IMG/VR virus record: IMGVR_UViG_3300017639_000004
Span: 1 to 28,809 of that record
Length of the DNA stretch: 28,809 bases
Origin: a virus
Direction: 5' to 3' (one strand)
The number at the start of each line of letters is the position of its first letter. The first letter of the stretch is position 1. A program made the position numbers and the translations under genes. Below the pieces are notes generated by a model. The model saw nothing but the letters and a program-made list of their open reading frames with translations. It searched no databases and was not told where the DNA came from. Below, in pieces: positions 8,326 through 14,159 of the stretch.

Positions 8326-8695
8326 TGCTCATCTCCTCCGTCTCAACCCACAGCCGCACCGCGCGCCCCTGGGGGTCCTGTGCGGCGGCTTCGATCCAAT
8401 CCCGCATCGCCCCGACCGCACGCACGTCGACGCGCTTCGTGCTGTGGACCGCGTTGCCAAGCGCCGGGTGCGCGGGCACATCCTCGATGGGGCGGCGGCG
8501 CGGCGCGGGGAGCGTGTCGGCGAGGATGATCTCGTGCGCCCGCACCGCCGCGTCGAAGCTGTCGCCCGACGCCGTGCCGATCTCGGTGCCGTCGGTGCGC
8601 GCGAGCACGATGGTCGGCCGCGGCGCCTGCAGGTCCTCGCGCCACACGGCGCCGAGGCGGGCGCACAGCGCCACGAGGCGTTCGTGGGCGGTCAC
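8318..8695 (-). CDS. Hypothetical protein
   Basis: 125 residues from GTG 8693-8695 (GTGA overlap with the upstream zinc-ribbon gene). The sequence VTAHERLVALCARLGAVW is followed by a beta-rich middle (PTIVLARTDGTEIGTASGDS) and ends RLWVETEEMSNG. The stop lies inside the first codons of recT (8-base overlap), so it is coupled to the annealing gene. No family recognised; a helper of the recombination module is possible by position. Confidence 0.65.
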   Translation of the reverse strand: MTAHERLVALCARLGAVWREDLQAPRPTIVLARTDGTEIGTASGDSFDAAVRAHEIILADTLPAPRRRPIEDVPAHPALGNAVHSTKRVDVRAVGAMRDWIEAAAQDPQGRAVRLWVETEEMSNG

Positions 8696-8871
8696 AGGCC
8701 CACCTCGCGGTCGAGCCGGGCCGCGTCGTGCTCGCGCCGCAGGGCGACGTGGCAGGGCACGCACACCGCGTCACCCGCGAGCAGCCACGCGATGCGCGCG
8801 AGCGCCGTGGTGAGGCAGCGGTGCTCGGGCGCGGGCCGACCGCACCGGGCGCAGTAGACGGGCGGGGTCAC
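8692..8871 (-). CDS. Small zinc-finger protein
   Basis: 59 residues from GTG 8869-8871, overlapping both neighbours by four bases. It opens VTPPVYCARCGRPAPEHRC, and a second pair, CVPCH, comes about 30 residues later. The CxxC ... CxxC(H) spacing is that of a single zinc ribbon or HNH-like structural site, but no HNH catalytic residues follow. The perfect overlap at both ends is the main argument that it is a gene. Function unknown. Confidence 0.65.
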   Translation of the reverse strand: MTPPVYCARCGRPAPEHRCLTTALARIAWLLAGDAVCVPCHVALRREHDAARLDREVGL

Positions 8872-9044
8872 AGCGTCACCTCATCGAGCAGCTCGTCGTC
8901 CCGCCCGCACCACGCGAGCGACCACGGCTGCGGGTCCACGGGCTCCGCGTCGAGCGCGAGCATCCACGCATCGCGGCGTTCGTCGCACACGGTGATGAAC
9001 GCGGGGTCGGCCGCGAGCAGGGCGTCAGCCTCGGCGCGGGTCAC
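8868..9044 (-). CDS. Small hypothetical protein
   Basis: 58 residues from GTG 9042-9044 with a GTGA overlap at the 5' end and another at the 3' end. The sequence VTRAEADALLAADPAFITV continues into an acidic C-terminus (GRDDELLDEVTL). No motif is recognised. An upstream extension in the same frame would overlap the preceding gene extensively and is unlikely. Confidence 0.6.
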   Translation of the reverse strand: MTRAEADALLAADPAFITVCDERRDAWMLALDAEPVDPQPWSLAWCGRDDELLDEVTL

Positions 9045-9337
9045 AGCGACACCCACCCGGTGCGGGCCACGCCAGACAGCACGGACTCGCTCCGCGCGCG
9101 GCCCACCGCGGCGACGTGATCGCGGGTCGGGCGACCGTTGACGCGCACCCACCGCGAGGTCAGCGCGTCGAGCTCCCGCAGGGCGTCAGCCTCGACGTCG
9201 ACCTCGACGCAGCCGGGGCACATGCCCTCGTCGCTGAGGTCGGACGAGAGGCAACGGCACCGGGCGCACAGGGCGTGGTCGTCGCGGCGGGCGTCAGGGT
9301 GGACGAGGTAGGAAGCGATCGCGCGGGCGGGGTGCAT
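9041..9337 (-). CDS. First gene of leftward operon; zinc-ribbon protein
   Basis: 98 residues from ATG 9335-9337. The N-terminal third has CARC and CPGC pairs (CARCRCLSSDLSDEGMCPGC), a typical short zinc ribbon, then an acidic helix and a basic C-terminus. It is the first gene after the CTATCGCGATAG operator and the TTGACA-like promoter, so it would be made first when repression is lifted and is exposed to tight repressor control. Function unknown; early zinc-ribbon proteins of phages often regulate transcription or counter host defences. Confidence 0.65.
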   Translation of the reverse strand: MHPARAIASYLVHPDARRDDHALCARCRCLSSDLSDEGMCPGCVEVDVEADALRELDALTSRWVRVNGRPTRDHVAAVGRARSESVLSGVARTGWVSL

Positions 9338-9381
9338 GGCTGTCCTGGCGCCCCGGGGGTGAGGTCCGGGGGGCGAGGACT

Positions 9382-9410
9382 AGTCAATCACTATCGCGAT
9401 AGGCTGTCAA
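9382..9410 (-). promoter_or_regulatory. Leftward promoter with repressor operator
   Basis: On the minus strand TTGACA (9405-9410) is a perfect -35 element. Two bases later comes the 12-bp perfect palindrome CTATCGCGATAG (9391-9402), lying in the spacer. The -10 is poor (TTGACT at 17-base spacing). A repressor bound there would occlude RNA polymerase. The site stands between the immA stop and the first leftward gene. Confidence 0.65.
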
Positions 9411-9877
9411 GCGGCGGCTATCTCTTTTGCGATAAGACCGCACCGCCGCATGGAAATCGCATCGAGGAACCAGTGCGCCGGGCCGACGGGGCGGTGGTCG
9501 CCGAAGGGCCACACGACCTCCGCGGTGGCGATCCAGATGTCGGCCTCGGTCGCGTGGCAGAGGCCGTATTCGAAGGCCCCGTGGTGCACGCGCTCGTGGT
9601 CGATGAGCACCTCCGCCTCGTCGTCGGGCAGGGCGGGCGGGAGGTAGATCTTCCCCGGCGCGAGGGCGCCGCAGCGGCTCGGGAGCGACGCCTCCCAGAC
9701 CTCGAGCCCGTCGGCCTCGGCGCGGTCGAGGGGATCACGCAGCCCCGCATGGCGCCGCACCTGGCGCACGAGCGACGCGCGCTCCAGCGGGAGAAGCCGC
9801 GGGAGCTGGCACCCGACCGCTTCGGCCTTGCCGAGCAGGATCGCGGTGACGAACGCGCGGTGTCTCGGAAGGTGCAT
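9407..9877 (-). CDS. ImmA/IrrE-family metallopeptidase
   Basis: Predicted zinc protease of the ImmA type, which in other mobile elements cleaves the neighbouring repressor on induction. 156 residues from ATG 9875-9877; GTG or TTG starts up to 9913 are also in frame. The zinc motif HERVH is at 94-98 (LIDHERVHHG), followed by the third-ligand helix EADIWIATAEVVWP (111-124), matching the usual ExEAxxFAxxLLxP pattern. It lies just downstream of the HTH repressor on the same strand, the standard immR-immA order. The repressor lacks a self-cleaving domain, so this enzyme is the natural induction trigger. Confidence 0.8.
   Translation of the reverse strand: MHLPRHRAFVTAILLGKAEAVGCQLPRLLPLERASLVRQVRRHAGLRDPLDRAEADGLEVWEASLPSRCGALAPGKIYLPPALPDDEAEVLIDHERVHHGAFEYGLCHATEADIWIATAEVVWPFGDHRPVGPAHWFLDAISMRRCGLIAKEIAAA
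9418..9436. promoter_or_regulatory. Degenerate second operator inside the 3' end of the peptidase gene
   Basis: CTATC (9418-9422) and GCGATAAG (9429-9436) are half-sites of the same palindrome separated by six extra bases. It lies about 25 bases from the perfect operator and could be an auxiliary weak site, or chance within codons for the C-terminal KEIAAA. Confidence 0.3.
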
Positions 9878-9976
9878 CGTCCCCACGGTACGAACGGCCG
9901 GGGCGGCGCGCAAACGCGCCCGAACGCTGGAGCTCTCGCGTTATGGCGAGGCACCGTGACAGGCTACGACAGGGCG

Positions 9977-10441
9977 CTATGCCGAGATCTTGCGGCGGGG
10001 GCGCGCGGTGGCGAGGGCCTCGGCCATGCGCACGACGAAAGCGCCGTCGAAGCCCTCGGGGGGCTGCGAAAAGGCAAGGTCGCCGACGCCGTCCAGGGCG
10101 CTCGCGGGCGCCAACGTGGCGAGCTCGTCGGCCTCTTCGCGGGCCGCGATCCAGTCGGGGTGATCCCGGAGGCGCTGGTAGGCCCGGGTGCCGTCGGGCA
10201 CGGCGACGACGCGCCGCCCATAGAGGTCGTCGATGCTGCGCCCGGTGTGGTCGGCGATCGCGTTGATCAGCTTCGGCCCTGCACCGCGCGCCCCGCTCAG
10301 GAACTCCGCGAAAAGGGACTGCGACAGTCCCATCGCCCGCGCGGCGGCGGCGACGTTGCCCGCGAAGGTCGCGTCGATGAGCTCCGTGAGGATCGCGCGC
10401 AGGCGCTCATTCTGCTCGGGTTTCAAGCTCTTCGACGACAT
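9977..10441 (-). CDS. HTH phage repressor (CI/ImmR-like)
   Basis: 154 residues from ATG 10439-10441. Longer in-frame starts would read through the operator, so I reject them. Residues about 29-55 (NVAAAARAMGLSQSLFAEFL) form a helix-turn-helix, followed by a second helical pair to DDLYG at 75. The C-terminal half is helical and contains no Ser-Lys LexA/S24 peptidase motif. It faces the Cro-like gene across two operator palindromes. It should hold both the leftward and the rightward promoters closed in the lysogen and probably controls its own synthesis. Confidence 0.8.
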   Translation of the reverse strand: MSSKSLKPEQNERLRAILTELIDATFAGNVAAAARAMGLSQSLFAEFLSGARGAGPKLINAIADHTGRSIDDLYGRRVVAVPDGTRAYQRLRDHPDWIAAREEADELATLAPASALDGVGDLAFSQPPEGFDGAFVVRMAEALATARPRRKISA

Positions 10442-10469
10442 GGGCGGAGCGTACCGAGACGCCCACGCA

Positions 10470-10481
10470 CTATCGCGATTG
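10470..10481. promoter_or_regulatory. Repressor operator, proximal to repressor gene
   Basis: CTATCGCGATTG differs by one base from the perfect palindrome CTATCGCGATAG. It lies 29 bases upstream of the repressor start and 36 bases (centre to centre) from the second operator, so the two sites are not an exact number of helical turns but are close enough for cooperative binding. Confidence 0.65.
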
Positions 10482-10491
10482 GGAAGGTAGC

Positions 10492-10518
10492 TTGACGATG
10501 TATCACTATTGCGATAGT
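10492..10518 (+). promoter_or_regulatory. Rightward early promoter overlapped by an operator
   Basis: TTGACG (10492-10497) serves as -35. The operator CTATTGCGATAG (10506-10517) covers the -10 region, where GATAGT (10513-10518) or TAGTTC (10515-10520) would serve. The transcription start would fall at about 10525, almost on the ATG at 10527, so the Cro-like mRNA is probably leaderless. No ribosome site is visible before that ATG. Confidence 0.6.
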
Positions 10519-10526
10519 TCAGCGCC

Positions 10527-10850
10527 ATGGACGATCACCCCTCTCGGTACGAGGGCAGCGCGCTGCTCTCTCGGTGGCGTGCCGCGGATGCCGCGGAACG
10601 CTCGCAGGTCAAGGTCGCGGCGCTGCTCGGCGTGCGGCAAAGCGCGGTCAGCGAATGGGAGTCAGGGTCTCGGCGCCCTGACTTCGCAAACGCACTGGTG
10701 TTGGAGCGGCTGACCGGCGGCTCGGTCCCCGCGGAATCGTGGGACCACGACACCGCGACCATCGAGCGCACCGCGGAGGCGCTCCGCGACCGGGCCGCGC
10801 GGTCGGCCGTCGAGGACATCACCCCCTCCCCCGTCGAGGGCGCCGCGTGA
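10527..10850 (+). CDS. Cro-like HTH regulator
   Basis: 107 residues from ATG 10527. Residues about 24-50 (SQVKVAALLGVRQSAVSEWE) are a clear Cro/CI-type helix-turn-helix, ending with SGSRRPDFANALVLERLTGG. The rest is acidic and helical. It is the first rightward gene, opposite the repressor, and would antagonise it at the shared palindromes. The stop overlaps the following GTG by four bases. Confidence 0.85.
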   Translation: MDDHPSRYEGSALLSRWRAADAAERSQVKVAALLGVRQSAVSEWESGSRRPDFANALVLERLTGGSVPAESWDHDTATIERTAEALRDRAARSAVEDITPSPVEGAA

Positions 10851-11026
10851 GCCCGCCCGACCGCGACGCTCTCGCCGCCGCCGCGCGGCGCATCACCGCG
10901 GACCTCGCGCAGCTCCGCGCCGCCGTCGAGGCTCGCAGCGGCGCCTCGGCCGCGCGCACCCTGCACGACCACGCCGCCGCCGGCGTCCACCAGCTGCTCG
11001 CCGCCACGGGGGTCTACCGTGAGTGA
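10847..11026 (+). CDS. Small helical hypothetical protein
   Basis: 59 residues from GTG 10847 (GTGA overlap with the Cro-like gene). The sequence is a long amphipathic, Ala-rich helix (DRDALAAAARRITADLAQL), possibly a coiled coil, with a second helix ending LLAATGVYRE. The last eight bases overlap the next start. No known family. Confidence 0.6.
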   Translation: MSPPDRDALAAAARRITADLAQLRAAVEARSGASAARTLHDHAAAGVHQLLAATGVYRE

Positions 11027-11177
11027 CGCGCTCTTGGCCTGGTGCTCCGCGGTCTTCGCGGTCTGCGGCGCCGTGCTCGTCGTCGCCGGGCTGCACGCCG
11101 CGGGGGGCGCACTGCTCGGCGCGGCCATCGCCTGCACCGCGGCGGTGTGGGGCGGGCAGGGGCGGTGGTGGCCATGA
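11019..11177 (+). CDS. Small membrane protein
   Basis: 52 residues from GTG 11019. Almost the whole chain is hydrophobic: about residues 3-22 (LLAWCSAVFAVCGAVLVVAG) and 27-43 (GALLGAAIACTAAVW) form two candidate membrane helices joined by a short HAAGG turn, ending GGQGRWWP. Early phage proteins of this size can alter the host envelope or exclude other phages, but nothing specific is visible. The stop overlaps the next ATG (ATGA). Confidence 0.6.
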   Translation: MSDALLAWCSAVFAVCGAVLVVAGLHAAGGALLGAAIACTAAVWGGQGRWWP

Positions 11178-11485
11178 GTCACGCGCTCTCTACGCTGCGT
11201 CGGCCGTCTGACGGTTACGGCGCTCCCGTCGATTCTTTGACACGGCGCAGGTGCCTGACCGTGAGCGAGGAAAGCCTCGCGGCAATGGTCGCGGCGCAGG
11301 CGCTCGCGTGGGTGGGGCCCGCGCACGGCTCCGCCCGCTGCGCCCGCGTGCTCGAGGTCACCCTCGACGGCGTGCGGGTGCGCATGTGCGTCGGGGGCAC
11401 CGAGCACGTGGTGGTCCCCGTGGCAGCGTCCTGGACGCTGCGGGACGTGCCCGGGGACATCGTCACGGCGGGGGCGCTGTCGTGA
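11174..11485 (+). CDS. Hypothetical protein
   Basis: 103 residues from ATG 11174 (ATGA overlap). The C-terminal half is beta-rich (ARVLEVTLDGVRVRMCVGGT, then EHVVVPVAASWTLRDVPGD). The N-terminus is basic. No recognised family. It is coupled to the next gene by GTGA. Confidence 0.6.
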   Translation: MSHALSTLRRPSDGYGAPVDSLTRRRCLTVSEESLAAMVAAQALAWVGPAHGSARCARVLEVTLDGVRVRMCVGGTEHVVVPVAASWTLRDVPGDIVTAGALS

Positions 11486-12009
11486 CCGTCGCGCTGCAGC
11501 TGGACCTCCCTCTCCCGGCCCCCGGCCCCGTGCGCGTGCGCCCGCGGACCGAGAGCATGTTCCGACTCAGCAAGCGGCGCCTTGCCGTGCTCGCGTCCGA
11601 GATCCCCGTGCGGGAGCACCGCATCGGGCAGGGCCGTCCGCGGACGTGGGGCGGGTGCGTCGAGCGCGGCCTCGGCACGGAGCACCCGTGTCCGTTCGTG
11701 AGCTGCAAGCACCACCTCGCGGTGGACGTGAACCCGCACAGCGGGAACATCAAGACGACCCACCCGGGCGAGGACCTCGACGCCCACGAGACGTGCTCGC
11801 TCGCGGTCGCAGAGCGCGGCGGGATGACGCTCGACGGTGTGGCGCAGGCGCTCAACTGCACCAGGGAGCGCGCCCGCCAGCTTGAGGGCATCGCGCTCGC
11901 CAAGCTCCGCGCCGCGCTCGTCGATGCTTGCGGCGTCGAGGGCGTGGACGACCTGCTCTCGGGGCTCGACGGCCCCGTGGACCTCACGATCTACGGGGAC
12001 GGGCCGTGA
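11482..12009 (+). CDS. Sigma-70 region 4-like DNA-binding protein with clamp-like N-terminal motif
   Basis: 175 residues from GTG 11482. Residues 115-145 (MTLDGVAQALNCTRERARQL, then EGIALAKLRAAL) match the region 4.2 HTH of sigma-70 factors, which binds -35 DNA and the beta flap of RNA polymerase. No region 2 is present, so it is not a complete sigma factor. A Cys/His cluster (C59, C70, C75, H77, H78, C105; HPCPFVSCKHHLAVDVNP) precedes the HTH and may bind metal. I associate this arrangement with stand-alone regulators of Myxococcota. Residues 6-11 are QLDLPL, a match to the hexapeptide beta-sliding-clamp motif QLxLxL. It could redirect host polymerase, perhaps in a replication-coupled way. 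Confidence 0.75.
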   Translation: MTVALQLDLPLPAPGPVRVRPRTESMFRLSKRRLAVLASEIPVREHRIGQGRPRTWGGCVERGLGTEHPCPFVSCKHHLAVDVNPHSGNIKTTHPGEDLDAHETCSLAVAERGGMTLDGVAQALNCTRERARQLEGIALAKLRAALVDACGVEGVDDLLSGLDGPVDLTIYGDGP

Positions 12010-12161
12010 CGCGCCCTCTGCCCGAGGCCGACGTCGACGCCCTGCTCGCGGCGGGGTGGGCGCCGTGCCCGCACCCGCGCACGTGGCGTGACCCGGCCAC
12101 AGGCCGCGAGGTGCTCGACTGGCGCGCGCTGGCCATCGTGCGGCGGGAGCGGCAGCGGTGA
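12006..12161 (+). CDS. Small hypothetical protein
   Basis: 51 residues from GTG 12006, overlapping both neighbours by four bases (or by one at the helicase ATG). VTRPLPEADVDALLAAGWAP is followed by CPHPRTWRDPATGREVLDWR and a basic tail ending RRERQR. The HPRTWRDPATGREVLDW stretch looks like a small beta structure. No family recognised. Confidence 0.55.
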   Translation: MTRPLPEADVDALLAAGWAPCPHPRTWRDPATGREVLDWRALAIVRRERQR

Positions 12162-13444
12162 TGGATCTGCGCCCGCACCAGACGCGCGCCATCGACGGCG
12201 TGCGCGACGCGTTCCGCCGTCACCGCCGCGTGCTGCTCGTGGCGCCCACGGGCTTCGGCAAGACCGCAGTGAGCGCGCAGCTCATCGCGTGGGCCGTGGC
12301 GCGCGGGCGGCGCGTGCTGTTCCTCGTGCACCGCCGCGAGATCGTGCTCGACACGCACCGCCGCCTCCCGGGCTCCGGGCTGGTGATGGCCGGCGAGCCC
12401 GTGACCGAGGCGCCCGTCCAGGTCGCGTCCATTCAGACCGTCGTGGCGCGCGAGCAGCACCCCGCGGCGGACCTCGTGGTTTGGGACGAGGCCCACCACT
12501 GCGACGCCGACACCTACCGCAGCGTGGCCGCGCAGTACCCGAAGGCGTGGCACCTCGGGCTCACGGCGACGCCGCAGCGGGCAGACGGCGCGGGGCTGCG
12601 GGACGCGTTCGACGAAATCGTGGTCGGCGCCACGGTGGCCGAGCTCGTCGAGGGCGGATACCTCGCGCCGGTCGACCTCGTGCACCCGCCGACGCGCCTG
12701 CGCGGCATCGCTGCGAACGCCGTGGACGCGTGGGTCGAGCACGCGGGCGGGCGCCCGACGGTGGCGTTCCACGCGACGGTCGCGGAGTCGCGCGCGTTCG
12801 TCGAGGGGATCGCCGCGCGCGGCATCGAGGCGCGGCACATCGACGGCGGCACGCGCACCCGCGAGCGCGACGACGCCCTGCGGCTCTTCGCGGCGGGGCG
12901 CGTCCAGGTGCTGTCGAACGCGTTCGTGCTCACCGAAGGGTGGGACTGCGCGCGCGCCGAGGTGTGCCTGCTCGCGCGGGGCTGCGGCAGCGACGCGACC
13001 TTTCTGCAGATGGTCGGCCGCGTGCGGCGCACCAAGAACCGCGCGCTGATCATCGACCTCGCGGGCGTGGTCCACGAGCACGGGCACCCCGACGAGCCGC
13101 GCGAGTACACGCTCGACGGCATCCGGCGCCCGCGCTCGGACCGCCCCTGGATCACGCAGTGCCAGGCGTGCGGGTGCGTTGTCGAGGGGGCAAAGCGCGG
13201 ACTGCGCTGCCCCATGTGCGGCGGCGCGTGGCCCGTGCCGAAGCCCGTGCGCGTGCAGCGCTCGGCGCTCGGCGCGTCGGTGATCGTGCCGCGGGCGGTC
13301 AAGGACGCGCGGCTCGCGGAGCTGCTGCGCACGGCACGCGAGCGCGGCTACCGCTCGGGGTGGGTCGGCGTGCGGTTCAAAGAGGAGTTCGGGCACTGGC
13401 CTGCGGGCGTGCCGTCGGCGTTCGGGCAGCGGAGGGCATCGTGA
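12161..13444 (+). CDS. SF2 DEAH-box helicase with C-terminal zinc ribbon
   Basis: ATP-driven DNA translocase or helicase of the phage replication module. 427 residues from ATG 12161 (a GTG one codon earlier gives a 4-base overlap). Motif I APTGFGKT (28-35), Ia-like LVHRRE, motif II DEAH (109-112), motif III LTAT (134-137) and motif VI QMVGRVRR (283-290) are all present, so both RecA-like lobes are complete. A four-Cys ribbon follows (CQAC 334-337, CPMC 350-353). The overall plan resembles UvsW/YeeB/SSL2-type phage helicases that pair with VRR-NUC and primase genes. The C-terminal GYRSGWVGVRFKEEFGHWP motif is common to such phage helicases. Confidence 0.93.
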   Translation: MDLRPHQTRAIDGVRDAFRRHRRVLLVAPTGFGKTAVSAQLIAWAVARGRRVLFLVHRREIVLDTHRRLPGSGLVMAGEPVTEAPVQVASIQTVVAREQHPAADLVVWDEAHHCDADTYRSVAAQYPKAWHLGLTATPQRADGAGLRDAFDEIVVGATVAELVEGGYLAPVDLVHPPTRLRGIAANAVDAWVEHAGGRPTVAFHATVAESRAFVEGIAARGIEARHIDGGTRTRERDDALRLFAAGRVQVLSNAFVLTEGWDCARAEVCLLARGCGSDATFLQMVGRVRRTKNRALIIDLAGVVHEHGHPDEPREYTLDGIRRPRSDRPWITQCQACGCVVEGAKRGLRCPMCGGAWPVPKPVRVQRSALGASVIVPRAVKDARLAELLRTARERGYRSGWVGVRFKEEFGHWPAGVPSAFGQRRAS

Positions 13445-13782
13445 CGAAGGAATCGGAGATCCAGGACGCGGTGCGCCTGCAGCTCGGACGCGAGCCCGGC
13501 GTGGTCCTGTGGCGCAACAACGTCGGCACCGCCGAGCACTGGACCCCGCGCGGCGTGCAGCGCGTGCGGTACGGCCTCGCGCCGGGGAGCGCGGACCTCG
13601 TCGGCATGGTCGACGGGCGGTTCTTCGCGCTGGAGCTCAAGGCTCCGGGCGGGCGCGTGGCCCCCGAGCAGGAGCAGTGGATGGCGCTGGTGCGCCGAGG
13701 CGGGGGCTTCGCCTGCGTGGTGCGCAGCGTGGACGAGGCGCGCGCCGCGGTCGTGCGCTGCAGGGCGGGGGCGCCGCAGTGA
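13441..13782 (+). CDS. VRR-NUC domain nuclease
   Basis: 113 residues from GTG 13441 (GTGA overlap with the helicase). A compact PD-(D/E)xK fold: Glu in KESEIQDAVRLQL, the Asp of GSADLVGMVDGRF, then the ExK of FALELKAPGGR, and the QEQWMALVRRGGGFACVV helix-strand. This matches stand-alone phage VRR-NUC proteins, which cut branched or flap DNA structures. Its place between helicase and primase suggests processing of replication or recombination intermediates. It could also serve as the nuclease partner that the RecT system otherwise lacks. Confidence 0.9.
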   Translation: MTKESEIQDAVRLQLGREPGVVLWRNNVGTAEHWTPRGVQRVRYGLAPGSADLVGMVDGRFFALELKAPGGRVAPEQEQWMALVRRGGGFACVVRSVDEARAAVVRCRAGAPQ

Positions 13783-14159
13783 GTGAGCAGCCCGACCTCT
13801 TCGCCGACCCGCTCCCGGCCCTCGCCGCCGGCGTTGCTGTCTCCGGCCCGCTCGTCGCCGTGGCCGTGCCCCGTCCGCGCCGCGGGCACTGGACCCGCGT
13901 GTGGGCGCACGACGCCCCCGAGGCCACCTACGCCGCCCGCGAGGCCGTGCTGTGGATCGCGGAGCACCGCACCAACGCGGAGCCCCTCGCCGTGTGGCTG
14001 CGGCAGCTCCCCGCCATCCAGGGCCTGCGCCGCGACGCCACCCCCGTGCTCACGCAGGCGCGCGTGGTCCTCGCCCATTCCCGCAGCGGCGAGGACCACC
14101 CCGCCGTGCTTGCCGCTCTCGATGCTCTCCGCTCGCACGCCCCCCAGGAGTCGCCGTGA
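13779..14159 (+). CDS. Hypothetical replication-module protein with QPDLF N-terminus
   Basis: 126 residues from GTG 13779 (GTGA overlap). The opening VSEQPDLFADPLPAL contains QPDLF, close to the pentapeptide sliding-clamp-binding consensus QL(S/D)LF. The rest is helical (TRVWAHDAPEATYAAREAVL; AEPLAVWLRQLPAIQGLRRD) and unrecognised. Encoded just before the primase, it may tether something to the replication fork. The stop overlaps the primase start. Confidence 0.6.
   Translation: MSEQPDLFADPLPALAAGVAVSGPLVAVAVPRPRRGHWTRVWAHDAPEATYAAREAVLWIAEHRTNAEPLAVWLRQLPAIQGLRRDATPVLTQARVVLAHSRSGEDHPAVLAALDALRSHAPQESP

Noticed and set aside
11215-13396. Long minus-strand frames opposite the sigma-like and helicase genes
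   Set aside because: Antisense to genes with clear motifs; the translation is low-complexity Arg/His/Ala, as expected for shadow frames.
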